Shown here: positions 25,915 to 33,672 of the stretch, piece by piece
Numbering within the stretch: position 1 is the stretch's first letter
Layout: each line of letters starts with the position of its first letter
Assembly (NCBI GenBank): GCA_018402445.1
Contig: JAGYIT010000017.1
Coordinates: forward strand, 248,001 to 312,000
DNA length: 64,000 nucleotides
Direction of reading: 5' to 3'
DNA from: Akkermansiaceae bacterium
GTDB lineage: Bacteria > Verrucomicrobiota > Verrucomicrobiia > Verrucomicrobiales > Akkermansiaceae
The notes under the pieces: generated by a model
Databases searched by the model: none
Seen by the model: the letters and a program-made list of their open reading frames with translations, nothing else
What the model was told of the DNA's origin: nothing
Translations under genes and position numbers: made by a program

Positions 25915-26826
25915 TCAGGGATCGACGCCGTATTTCTCGAAGGCCTTGAGTTCGGCGGGGAGGGCTTTGCCAAGGCTGAGGAATTTCCCGTAGAACTTGG
26001 CGAGCGCGGCGGCCTCGGTGAGGCGGGTGAAGCCGGGTGAGTTCTTGTTCTCGTCCTCGGTGCCCCAGTTCTGGATGGCTACCTGGACTTCCGGATCCCT
26101 GTGATAGATACCAAGCGCCTTGATGGCGGCTTGTTGGGCGAGGATCTCCGAGGCGCCGGAATCCGCCGTCATCGCGATGCTGTATTCAATGACCGCCTCA
26201 CGGCCGCGATCGAGATTGTCGAGGGCGAGGCCTTTGCAATAGGCCACCTGGGCGCGCTGGTAGCCGGGGAGCGCCTCGGCATCACGCTCGGCGGCGATGG
26301 GCAGCACGCGGTCCCAGGCCAAGGCGCGGACCGCGTCCCACATGATGTAGAGGTCGAGCTGGCGGAGCTGGTGGCTGCGGGTGAGGGGTTCCTTGATGAA
26401 ATTTTTCAGCACCTCCGCGAGACCCTCGTAATCGCCGAGTTGGCGCAGGCATTCCATCTCATGGAAGGCGGCGAGGGTGTGGAAGTTGTCCGGAAGGGTG
26501 GCGATGGGTTTATGGATCTCCTTCACCTCGGCGAATTTCTCGCGCGCTTCCTGGTATTTCCTGGACTCGTAAAGATCGACGGCTTCCGCGTATTCGGGAG
26601 GCTCGACGAGGAAGATCGTCGCGAAATCCGATGCGCGGGCATCGATGAAATCCGTGGAGACCGGGGTGGTCTTGTAGCGGATCTGGGTCTTGGTGGCGGC
26701 GAGGATCCAGGCGCGGAAAGTACCGCCGCTGTCGGGTTTGGAGATGATCGCCTCCGCCTGATAGGCCTGCGCGGAGGCCTGGATGGCGAGGGCGGGGAGA
26801 AGCAGCGAGAGGATGAGCGTTTTCAT
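25915..26826 (-). CDS. Exported helical-repeat (TPR-like) protein, unknown function
   Basis: A 303-residue protein with a signal peptide (MKTLILSLLLPALAIQASAQ). Residues 20-75 form a small beta-rich start (AEAIISKPDSGGTFRAWILA). From about 85 on there are helical pairs such as EAVDLYESRKYQEAREKFAE, consistent with TPR/SEL1-like repeats. No catalytic motif is seen. It lies 37 bp after the 996-residue TPR protein and 51 bp before oppA, so it is part of the exbB-exbD-TPR cluster, probably as a periplasmic scaffold. Family not recognised beyond that. Confidence 0.7.
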   Translation of the reverse strand: MKTLILSLLLPALAIQASAQAYQAEAIISKPDSGGTFRAWILAATKTQIRYKTTPVSTDFIDARASDFATIFLVEPPEYAEAVDLYESRKYQEAREKFAEVKEIHKPIATLPDNFHTLAAFHEMECLRQLGDYEGLAEVLKNFIKEPLTRSHQLRQLDLYIMWDAVRALAWDRVLPIAAERDAEALPGYQRAQVAYCKGLALDNLDRGREAVIEYSIAMTADSGASEILAQQAAIKALGIYHRDPEVQVAIQNWGTEDENKNSPGFTRLTEAAALAKFYGKFLSLGKALPAELKAFEKYGVDP

Positions 26827-26863
26827 GGGAAGTGGTTGTGGGGTTTGCGGGAGCGGGGGGGAT

Positions 26864-29854
26864 TCAGCGGCCTTTGGCTTCCTTTTCCTTGAGGATCTGC
26901 TCCATGGATTTCACGTTGGGATCGGCCACATATTGGTCGGTGAGTTTCTGGACGCGCTCCCAGAGTTTCACATCCTCGGGGCTCATCTTGTCCTTGAAGC
27001 GGCCGGTGAGTTCGAGGAAGCGGTAGCCGCCCTCGTAGGCGCCCTGGCGGTCATTGGGGACATTGGGATCGTCGGCAGCCCGGTTGCGTTTGTGGGAAAG
27101 GGTCATCCAGGCCTCGATGGCGGGAGCGGAGACCTTGATGTAACCCATGTGCGCGGACCAGACCTTCACATACATCGAGATCGCGTCGTCGGTCATGTTC
27201 CGTTTCTCGAAGGACTGGGCAAGCATGAGGCCCACCTCCGGAGAGAATTTCGAGAAGCCGAGCGAGCTGCCCTCCTCGCGGTCGAGGTATTGGTTGGCGC
27301 GCTCGGCGGCCTTGGCGTAATCGCCTTTCTTCATGAGGATCTCAACGATGCGGAAGAGGGCGAACTCGCGGTCCGCTTTCTCCTGCGAGTCGGTAAAGAT
27401 GCGCTCGAAATCCTCGATGGCGCGGTCGAGGTCGGCTTGCTGCGGGGACTGGCCGTAAACGTCGGCACGGCCGATGAGCGCCTGGAAAAGGTAGGACTGA
27501 TCCTGGCGCGAAAGCGCCTCGTCGTAGAAGGGGAGTGCCTCGCGCGGGGCGGAGGTGTTGGTGCGGAGGTAATCGCCGAGCTTCACAAGGATGTAGTTGG
27601 AAAGATCCTTGAGATCGAAGTCCGCCTTGAGCTGCTGGAAAAGGACGATGATCATGGCCTCGGCGGCGCGCTGTTTGTCGGGGCTTTCCTTGTCCTTGGC
27701 GATGGTCTCGAAAACGCCGATGACGGCGATGCGCAGGAGCGCGCGGGCGGCCCTGTCGGTGGTGCGGATACCGGGGAAGTCGTAGTAGTGATCCTTAAGC
27801 TCGTCGGGCGTGTGCTTCTCGAGGTAGAACTCGGTGTAGGAGTTGATCGCCTCCTCAAGGCCGACGGCCTCCGGCAGCTTGGCCATGTCGGAAATGACTT
27901 GCTGAAGGCGCTCCAGCCCCTCTTGTCCCCTATTGACGGATTCCATGGCGTGCATCTGTGCGACGGCGACCTGCGGGCGGTAAGGGGAGCCGTCCGCGTG
28001 TTCCTCCCAGAACCTGTCTGCGAAGGGGACGGCGTCCTTGAGGCGCGGGCCGTAATCCTCGCCTTTTTTGTGCTCCCCGAGGAGGGCGGTGAGGTAGTAG
28101 AGCGCCTCGCCGATGATGCCGTCGTTGGCGCGGATCTCGGCGATCTCGATGGCCTTCAGGTAGGAGCTTTCCGCCTCGTCGCGCCGATCGAGGGTCTGGA
28201 GGACGTTGCCGCGCAGATTGTAGGCCTGGTCGGTGACGGGGGAGTCTGCGAATTCCCCAATGATGCGGTCTGTTTTCTCGAGGGCGGGTTCGTTCTCCTC
28301 CTCGGCGAAGTGGGCGTTGGCGCGGTCGTAGAGGGCCAGCGGGATGTAGGACTGGTTCGGATCGGCCTTGTATTTCTCCAGGAAAGTGTCGAGCAGTTTG
28401 GCGGCCTTGGACCAGAACTGGAGGCGGGAGACATTGGACGCCTGGAAATAGGAGGCGGACATGGCGAACATGCTCTCGGGGTATTTCTCGACATGCTGGT
28501 CGAGGAGAGGGGCGGCCTTGTCGTATTGGCCGGTGTAGAAATAGGAGCCGCCGAGGACGAAGAGGGCGAGGTCGTGCTCCGGAGTGCCTTCGGTGGCCTT
28601 GCCGTTCTCGATGATATCGCCGGCGATCTCGATGCAGATTTCGTATTTCCCGTCGAAGAAAAGGGCGGAGAGCATCAGCTTCTGGACATCCGGCTTGTAT
28701 TTCGACTCGGGGAAAGCGGCGAGGAAACGCTCGCCGTATTTCTGTGTGTTCATCACGCTGCCGACCACTGAGGAGGTGCGGACGAGATGGAAGAGGTTGT
28801 CCTCGCGCTTCTCGGCCTTCGGGAAATACTCCTCAAGCTGGAGGTAGGCGGCATGGGAGCCGTGGACGTTGCCGTTCGTCTCGTGGATGAAGGCGATCGC
28901 GGCGAGTTTGATCATCTCGATGGATTTGTTGCTGCGGAACTCGGCCTCCAGGGCGGAGAGTTGGGTTTCCAGGCTGGCCTTATTCAGGCGGAGCGTGCCG
29001 GAGGAAATGCGGGGCATGTGGCCCATGTCGCGGATGCGGGCGCGGAGATCGTCGATGGCGACCTCAGTGGCCGGGACGAACTGATAGAGGTTGAGGCAGG
29101 CCTCCGTCATATCGGCCCCGAGGGCGTCGCTGGCGAGCTTCATGAAGATCTTCGAGTAGCGCTGCATCGCGTAGGGGGCGACGGTGAGACCGCCGCGGTT
29201 CTTGGCGATGAAATCGAGCAGCACGCGCTCGTCGGAGGCGCCGATGGCCGCGGTGACGAGCGCCTGGAAGCCAGCGACGATGGCCTCGTCGGGCGTGGGG
29301 AAGGTGTTCTTGTTCTGGATCGCGGTCTCAAGGTGCTCGTTGCCGGGGACGATTTTCGCGAGGCGGTAATGGGCGATGGCCATGTTCACGTGAAAGGAAC
29401 CTTGGGGATACTTATCTTTGGCCTTGTCGCGCTCCTCCAGGAACTTCTTCCACTGGGTGATGGCGAGTTCGTAGTCCTCAAGGCCGAAGGCCGCGTCGCC
29501 CCATTTCAGGAGCGCCATCTTGTGGAAAAGGTTGCCGCCGCCGGCAACCTTGTCGTTCGGGAAGTCCTTGTAGCAGGATTCGAAGGATTTCATCGCATCC
29601 TCAAACTTGTTTAGCTTCAGCTCGCACATGCCCTTGCGGTAGAGGATCACGCCGAACTGAGCGCCATAGAGCTGGAGCGCCATCTTCGGGTTCTTGCCGA
29701 AGTCTGCGGCCTTGGTGTTGAGGGCAAGCGCCTCTTCCCATTTCTCCTCTTTCATGGCCTGCAGGGCGTTGTTGACGAGTTCGGGAAGATTGTCCTGCGC
29801 GGATACCGGAATGGCGGTGACGGCGAATGCGATCGTAAGAAGAAGTTTTTTCAT
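26864..29854 (-). CDS. Large exported TPR protein of the ExbBD cluster
   Basis: A 996-residue protein with a signal peptide (MKKLLLTIAFAVTAIPVSAQ) and tetratricopeptide-type helix pairs along its whole length, for example KWEEALALNTKAADFGKNPK, KFEDAMKSFESCYKDFPNDK and YAKAAERANQYLDREEGSSL. Roughly 20 repeats can be picked out by eye. There is no enzymatic domain and no transmembrane segment after the signal. It follows two ExbD genes after a 150-bp gap holding a strong hairpin. TPR proteins next to ExbB/ExbD recur in Verrucomicrobia and Planctomycetes; by analogy it may be a periplasmic scaffold moved or energised by the ExbBD motor, which is inference. Confidence 0.8.
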   Translation of the reverse strand: MKKLLLTIAFAVTAIPVSAQDNLPELVNNALQAMKEEKWEEALALNTKAADFGKNPKMALQLYGAQFGVILYRKGMCELKLNKFEDAMKSFESCYKDFPNDKVAGGGNLFHKMALLKWGDAAFGLEDYELAITQWKKFLEERDKAKDKYPQGSFHVNMAIAHYRLAKIVPGNEHLETAIQNKNTFPTPDEAIVAGFQALVTAAIGASDERVLLDFIAKNRGGLTVAPYAMQRYSKIFMKLASDALGADMTEACLNLYQFVPATEVAIDDLRARIRDMGHMPRISSGTLRLNKASLETQLSALEAEFRSNKSIEMIKLAAIAFIHETNGNVHGSHAAYLQLEEYFPKAEKREDNLFHLVRTSSVVGSVMNTQKYGERFLAAFPESKYKPDVQKLMLSALFFDGKYEICIEIAGDIIENGKATEGTPEHDLALFVLGGSYFYTGQYDKAAPLLDQHVEKYPESMFAMSASYFQASNVSRLQFWSKAAKLLDTFLEKYKADPNQSYIPLALYDRANAHFAEEENEPALEKTDRIIGEFADSPVTDQAYNLRGNVLQTLDRRDEAESSYLKAIEIAEIRANDGIIGEALYYLTALLGEHKKGEDYGPRLKDAVPFADRFWEEHADGSPYRPQVAVAQMHAMESVNRGQEGLERLQQVISDMAKLPEAVGLEEAINSYTEFYLEKHTPDELKDHYYDFPGIRTTDRAARALLRIAVIGVFETIAKDKESPDKQRAAEAMIIVLFQQLKADFDLKDLSNYILVKLGDYLRTNTSAPREALPFYDEALSRQDQSYLFQALIGRADVYGQSPQQADLDRAIEDFERIFTDSQEKADREFALFRIVEILMKKGDYAKAAERANQYLDREEGSSLGFSKFSPEVGLMLAQSFEKRNMTDDAISMYVKVWSAHMGYIKVSAPAIEAWMTLSHKRNRAADDPNVPNDRQGAYEGGYRFLELTGRFKDKMSPEDVKLWERVQKLTDQYVADPNVKSMEQILKEKEAKGR

Positions 29855-29928
29855 GGGCGTTTTTCGGAATGATTACTCGTGAAAGTCGGGATTGTTCTTC
29901 GGCAGGGGGAATTAATTATTAAAATAAT

Positions 29929-29971
29929 GCGCCGTCGGTGGAGTCCTGCAAGAGGGAACGTCCGACGGCGC
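29929..29971 (-). terminator. Strong hairpin between exbD and TPR gene
   Basis: GCGCCGTCGG at 29929-29938 pairs perfectly with CCGACGGCGC at 29962-29971 (10-bp stem, 23-nt loop). In the direction of transcription the stem is followed by ATTATTTTAATAAT, which is A/T-rich but not a pure U run. It could be a terminator/attenuator or an mRNA-stability element that sets different levels for exbBD and the TPR genes. Confidence 0.5.
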
Positions 29972-30004
29972 GGGAATTTTGGGGATTTCTCGGGGAAATT
30001 CCGG

Positions 30005-30468
30005 TCACTCGATCAGATCGGTGAAGGTGACCGAGGAGATGCCGGCGCACCGGCGAGGGCGTTGAGGACGTCGATCACGCGCTGCTGGGTGGCGCCGGGA
30101 TCGACATACACCTGGACAAGGGGGTTGCTGCCCGCGCTGGCGGCGGCGGCGGAGTAGAGATTGAGCTGGCTGTCGAGCAGCGGCACTTCGCGAACGCTGG
30201 TGTCGGAATCGAGCTGCTGCTGGCCTGCGCCTACACCGCTGTAGATCACGCCGGCCGCGTCCACGCGGATGAACATGGGTTCGATCTTGGGCTGCTCGTT
30301 GCTGGGGTTTGCGGCAGGTAGGGACATGCCCAGATCCGTCTCGCGCGGGGTGATGGTGGAGGTGACGAGGAAGTAGATGAGGAGCAGGAAGCAGACGTCG
30401 ATGAGCGACGAGATGTCCAGCTCCGGTTCGGAATCCTCTTCCCTTGAGCGTCTTTTGTGGCGGGCCAT
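30005..30468 (-). CDS. exbD: ExbD/TolR-type proton-channel subunit, second of pair (C-terminal frameshift)
   Basis: Periplasmic subunit of an ExbBD-type proton-driven motor. One N-terminal membrane helix follows a polar start: DISSLIDVCFLLLIYFLVTS, with the conserved membrane Asp in LIDV. The rest is a small periplasmic domain. The frame as read ends AGAPASPRSPSPI, which is not family-like; the neighbouring frame gives GISSVTFTDLIE and stops at 30005, a normal ExbD end. The break lies near 30045 in a GC repeat (two bases gained or one lost). It follows the other exbD by 26 bp. Confidence 0.82.
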
Positions 30469-30494
30469 GGTGTGGTTTTCTTCGGTATGGAAGC

Positions 30495-30962
30495 TCAGTC
30501 CTTTTTGCGGATTCCCTTGTGTGTCTGATAGACGGCGAAGACGACCTGATCGACACCGGCCTCGGCGGCGGCGCGGATCGCCTCCCGGGAATACCGGAAG
30601 ACCGCGTCCTGGTCGCCGCGCAGGTGGAGCTTGGGCACGATGCCGAGGGGGATGATCTGCTCTTTCATCTTTTTCACAAGATCTACGATGGCGGCCTCGT
30701 CCTCCATCAACTCAAGCGCCTCGTTGGTGTAGGTGCCGTCCTGGCGGACGTTGATGACGATGCGTCCGCGCCCGTCCTCCTGGCGCTTCGAGTTCTTCGC
30801 GACCGGCGGTAACACGTCCGGATCGGTCTGGACGATGATCGCGGTGGCGTTGACGATGAAGAAGATGAGCAGAAGGAAGACCATGTCGATCATGGGCGAC
30901 ATATCGACCTTCGCCTCATCCTCCTGGGCGGCGGCGGCTTTTCTGATTTTTGAGGATGCCAT
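30495..30962 (-). CDS. exbD: ExbD/TolR-type proton-channel subunit, first of pair
   Basis: A 155-residue biopolymer transport protein. The N-terminal membrane helix has the signature DMSPMIDMVFLLLIFFIVNA with the conserved proton-path Asp in MIDM. The periplasmic domain has IVINVRQDGTYTNEALELME and GVDQVVFAVYQTHKG. It lies between exbB and the second exbD, giving an exbB-exbD-exbD order. The upstream gap carries four 17-bp tandem repeats. Two different ExbD proteins suggest a heteromeric stator, which is inference. Confidence 0.92.
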   Translation of the reverse strand: MASSKIRKAAAAQEDEAKVDMSPMIDMVFLLLIFFIVNATAIIVQTDPDVLPPVAKNSKRQEDGRGRIVINVRQDGTYTNEALELMEDEAAIVDLVKKMKEQIIPLGIVPKLHLRGDQDAVFRYSREAIRAAAEAGVDQVVFAVYQTHKGIRKKD

Positions 30963-30983
30963 GGGCTTTTTCCGGTTGGGCGC

Positions 30984-31050
30984 TACGATTCAACGTCCGT
31001 TACGATTCAACGTCTGTTACGGATCAACGTCTGTTACGGATCAAACGTCG
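30984..31050. repeat. Four tandem 17-bp repeats between exbB and exbD
   Basis: Units of the form TACGGATCAACGTCTGT start at 30984, 31001, 31018 and 31035, with one or two changes between units. The last unit overlaps the exbB stop codon at 31041-31043. The array fills the whole exbB-exbD spacer. Confidence 0.85.
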
Positions 31051-31832
31051 ATGCCTTCGGGAATCTTGGCATAAAGCGAATCCGCGTTCACGGTGGCGAC
31101 GGCGGCGTTGAGCAACTCCTCGGCGATGTGGATGGAGTCGGCGACGAGACCGTTGTATTTGTTCTTCAGGATGAAGTAGCAGATGATACAGGGGATGGCG
31201 TTGAACAGGCCCCAGAGGGTGGTGAGAAGGGCGACGGAGATATCCCCGGCAAGCTGGGAAGGATCGGCGGCGCCGGCTGTTTTCAGGGTACCGAAGGCGC
31301 TGACCATACCGATCACCGTTCCCGTCAGTCCGAGCATAGGGGAGGCCTGGGCGATGACCGAGATGTAGTTGATCCACTGCATGCTCTTGCGGGACTCGTT
31401 GTTGGTGAAATCGGCGATGGCGTCCTCGACCTGGTCGCGTCCGAGGGTCTCAGGCTGGGTGGCGTCGATGTTCGGGAAGGAATAGGCGACCATGCGGCCG
31501 AGGTAGGAGGGGTGGGAGGCGGCGAGCTCGATGGCGGAGCGGACACGGCAATGGGTCATGTGATCCATAAGAGCGACTTGTAGATCCGCAGGGCAAAACT
31601 TCGCTTTGGAGAGGTTCATGAAATTGTAAACGGCGAGGGCGATGAAGGCGACCACGGCAAAGCCGATCAGGATCATCGTGGGGCCGCCGTTGAGAACCCA
31701 GCGGTCGAGCAGAGATTCCTGCACGGCTGGGGTGCCACCCGCTTGCGCGAAAAGTTGTGGAGCTGCCAGCAAGGTAGCGGTTACAATGGCGGACGCGGTG
31801 AAGCGATGGCGGGTGGCGAGTTTTTGGATCAT
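31041..31832 (-). CDS. exbB: MotA/TolQ/ExbB-family proton-channel protein
   Basis: A 263-residue inner-membrane protein, the stator core of an ExbB-ExbD motor. It has an extra N-terminal segment (TASAIVTATLLAAPQLFAQA) that looks like a cleavable signal, as in many Bacteroidetes/Verrucomicrobia ExbB proteins. The first channel helix is PTMILIGFAVVAFIALAVYN. The conserved region is SPMLGLTGTVIGMVSAFGTL, then GDISVALLTTLWGLFNAIPC. It heads a seven-gene minus-strand cluster. No TonB or TonB-dependent receptor is present nearby, so the output of the motor may be the TPR proteins downstream. Confidence 0.93.
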   Translation of the reverse strand: MIQKLATRHRFTASAIVTATLLAAPQLFAQAGGTPAVQESLLDRWVLNGGPTMILIGFAVVAFIALAVYNFMNLSKAKFCPADLQVALMDHMTHCRVRSAIELAASHPSYLGRMVAYSFPNIDATQPETLGRDQVEDAIADFTNNESRKSMQWINYISVIAQASPMLGLTGTVIGMVSAFGTLKTAGAADPSQLAGDISVALLTTLWGLFNAIPCIICYFILKNKYNGLVADSIHIAEELLNAAVATVNADSLYAKIPEGIDV

Positions 31833-31972
31833 GGGATGGTCGGAAGTTCTGCGATGCGACTCAGTTTGAAAATTACACGCAGGTCGGCAAGCAAGATTTT
31901 GGGGAAAGGGAAAGAACTTTAAGGGAAACGCACGGGGGGGAGAACCCTTAGGTGCGTCTCCGTCAAAAGCAA

Positions 31973-32003
31973 ACGCCCCACTCCCTGTAAGGGTAGGGGG
32001 CGT
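31973..32003 (-). terminator. Terminator of fba
   Basis: Read on the minus strand, ACGCCCCCTACCC pairs with GGGAGTGGGGCGT around a short TTACA loop, and the stem is followed by TTTGCTTTT. It lies 25 bp downstream of the fba stop. The remaining gap to exbB (31833-31972) holds the exbB promoter region; no gene is seen. Confidence 0.75.
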
Positions 32004-32027
32004 CGGCGGGAACGGGAAACTGTGGGA

Positions 32028-33060
32028 TCAGGCCTTGCCGAAAATGGTCTTGCCGGTGGAGCGAAGTTCATCGCAAGCCTGCTTCATGCGGTCGCAGAGG
32101 CCTTGCTCGCCTTTCTTGAGGTAGGAGCGCGGGTCATAGTGTTTCTTGTTGCCGACTTCGCCGTCGATCTTGAGCACGCCCTCGATGTTCTGCGCAGATG
32201 TGGGTGACGATCGGTCGGGTGAAGGCGTATTGGGTATCGGTGTCGATGTTCATTTTGACGACGCCGTAGTCGAGGGTTTCCTGGAGATCCTCGCTGGAGG
32301 TGCCGGAGCCGCCGTGGAAAACGAGATCCATCTCGGCGCCCGAGCCGTGCTTGTCGGTGACGGCTTTCTGGCCGTCCTTGAGGATGGAGGGCTTGAGCTT
32401 CACCGAGCCGGGCTTGTAGGAGCCGTGGACGTTGCCGAAGGTGGCGGCGAACATGAACCGGCCGATGCCGCTGAGCGCCTCATAGACCTCCAGCATGTCC
32501 TCGGGGGTGGTGTAGAGTTTCTCGATGGGCAGGCCGGAGGTGTCGTGGCCGTCCTCCTCGCCGCCGACGCAGCCGGCCTCGACCTCGAGGATGATGCCGA
32601 GCTCCGCGCATTCCTTGAGCAGCTCCTTGGAGATCGTGAGGTTTTCCTTCAAGTCCACGACGGAGCCGTCGAACATATGGGATTGGAAAAGCGGGCCCTT
32701 GCCGGCGGCGATGCGCTCGCGGGAGGCCTGGAGGAGAGGCTTGAGGAAACCCTCGACCTTTTCTGGGTGGCAGTGGTCGGTGTGGAGGGCGATGAGGACA
32801 TCGTGTTTCTCGGCGAGCAGGTGGCAGGCCTCGGCGAGGACGATGGCTCCGAAGGCGGCGTCCTTCACAGCGGTGCCGGATGCGAACTCGCCGCCGCCGG
32901 TGGAAACCTGTATGATCCCGTCGGATTTCGACTCGGAGAAGGCCTTGAGCGCCCCGTTGATGGTGGTGAGGGAAGTGACGTTGATGGCCGGGTAGGCGTA
33001 TCCGCCTTTCTGGGCGGCATCGAGCATGGCGGCGTATTGAGCTGGTGTTGCGATAGGCAT
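32028..33060 (-). CDS. fba: Class II fructose-bisphosphate aldolase (one frameshift)
   Basis: Zinc-dependent aldolase of glycolysis/gluconeogenesis, splitting fructose 1,6-bisphosphate. Family features: YAYPAINVTSLTTINGAL, the zinc-site segment ALHTDHCHPEKV, EVEAGCVGGEEDGHD, FGNVHGSYKPG, VFHGGSGT and MNIDTDTQYAFTRP. The pattern is that of class IIA (FbaA-like) enzymes. The first frame fails after VTHICA; one extra base near 32190 explains this, because the next frame continues NIEGVLKIDGEVGNKKHYDP, RSYLKK and ends GKTIFGKA at the stop 32028-32030. Sequence error is likely. A strong terminator follows. Confidence 0.93.
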
Positions 33061-33217
33061 GACGAGGGCGGGGTAGCCGAATCCGTGCCACGCGGCAAGG
33101 GCGAAGAAAGGGGGGAGTGCCGAGTGATCAGTGAGCGGTGATCAGTGGAAGACTTGGGTTGTGCTTGCAATGTGCTTGCGCCGCCGCTACATCCTTCCCC
33201 TCCCCCGCCGAAATGCG

Positions 33218-33292
33218 GGTCCCGTGGTCCAATGGATAGGACGATGGCCTCCGAAGCCGTAGGTGGTGGTTCGATTCCACCCGGGACCACCA
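33218..33292 (+). tRNA. tRNA-Arg (anticodon CCG)
   Basis: A 75-nt cloverleaf can be folded: acceptor GGTCCCG with CGGGACC, D arm GTCC...GGAC, anticodon stem ATGGC/GCCGT with loop CTCCGAA (anticodon CCG), and T arm GGTGG-TTCGATT-CCACC. The CCA end is encoded (33290-33292). It reads CGG codons. Confidence 0.95.
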
Positions 33293-33311
33293 ACCTAGAA
33301 TTAATGGGTAT

Positions 33312-33334
33312 AAGCCCATAAAATGAGGGCTTTT
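33312..33334 (+). terminator. Terminator after tRNA-Arg
   Basis: AAGCCC pairs with GGGCTT around a 9-nt loop, and the stem runs into TTTT. It begins 20 nt after the tRNA end. Confidence 0.55.
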
Positions 33335-33672
33335 GGGATTCGCCCGATTACTGAATCCTGCTGTTGTCATAGCATCTTTCATCTGCCTGTCTGATTGGGC
33401 ACGTCCATGGCTTTTTCGTCTTTCTGTCGGATGGTCGGATGGTTTCCATGATGGCAGTGGGCGGTTAATTTGGATGGTGCGCCCTTGGTTTCTCCTGCGA
33501 CATAGCTGCCAGAATGCATGAGTTGGTGTTGGAAATGGCTTCAACGAGCCCTTTCAGATGTGCCAATATGTCTGGTATTTAATGAGTCAGGCTAGGTGCT
33601 CCTGATAGCTCCGCCAGTTCTTCTGCACTTCCTCTTGCAAGTCCCCGGCATCCCGTTTACCGCTGCCGCTCA
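33335..33672. other. Gene-free stretch between tRNA-Arg and serA
   Basis: About 340 bp with no convincing gene on either strand. The open frame on the minus strand here (33128-33544) crosses the tRNA and has no family-like content. The base composition is less GC-rich than the flanks. It presumably contains the serA promoter, but no clear -35/-10 pair was picked out. Confidence 0.5.

Noticed and set aside
19801..28771. Very long open frames antisense to real genes (for example 19801-21447 minus, 23452-25251 plus and 26783-28771 plus)
   Set aside because: They mirror phoH, oppAB and the TPR gene codon for codon, lack any family motifs, and are expected in GC-rich genes with strong third-position bias.
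30984..31050. A CRISPR-like array
   Set aside because: The 17-bp units are contiguous with no spacers, only four copies exist, and no cas genes are present.
33218..33334. tRNA-Arg as an integration (att) site
   Set aside because: No second copy of the tRNA 3' end was found in the window and no intact integrase is adjacent.
33128..33544. A 138-residue minus-strand protein over the tRNA gene
   Set aside because: It spans tRNA-Arg in antisense and contains the type of false protein sequence typical of tRNA complements.
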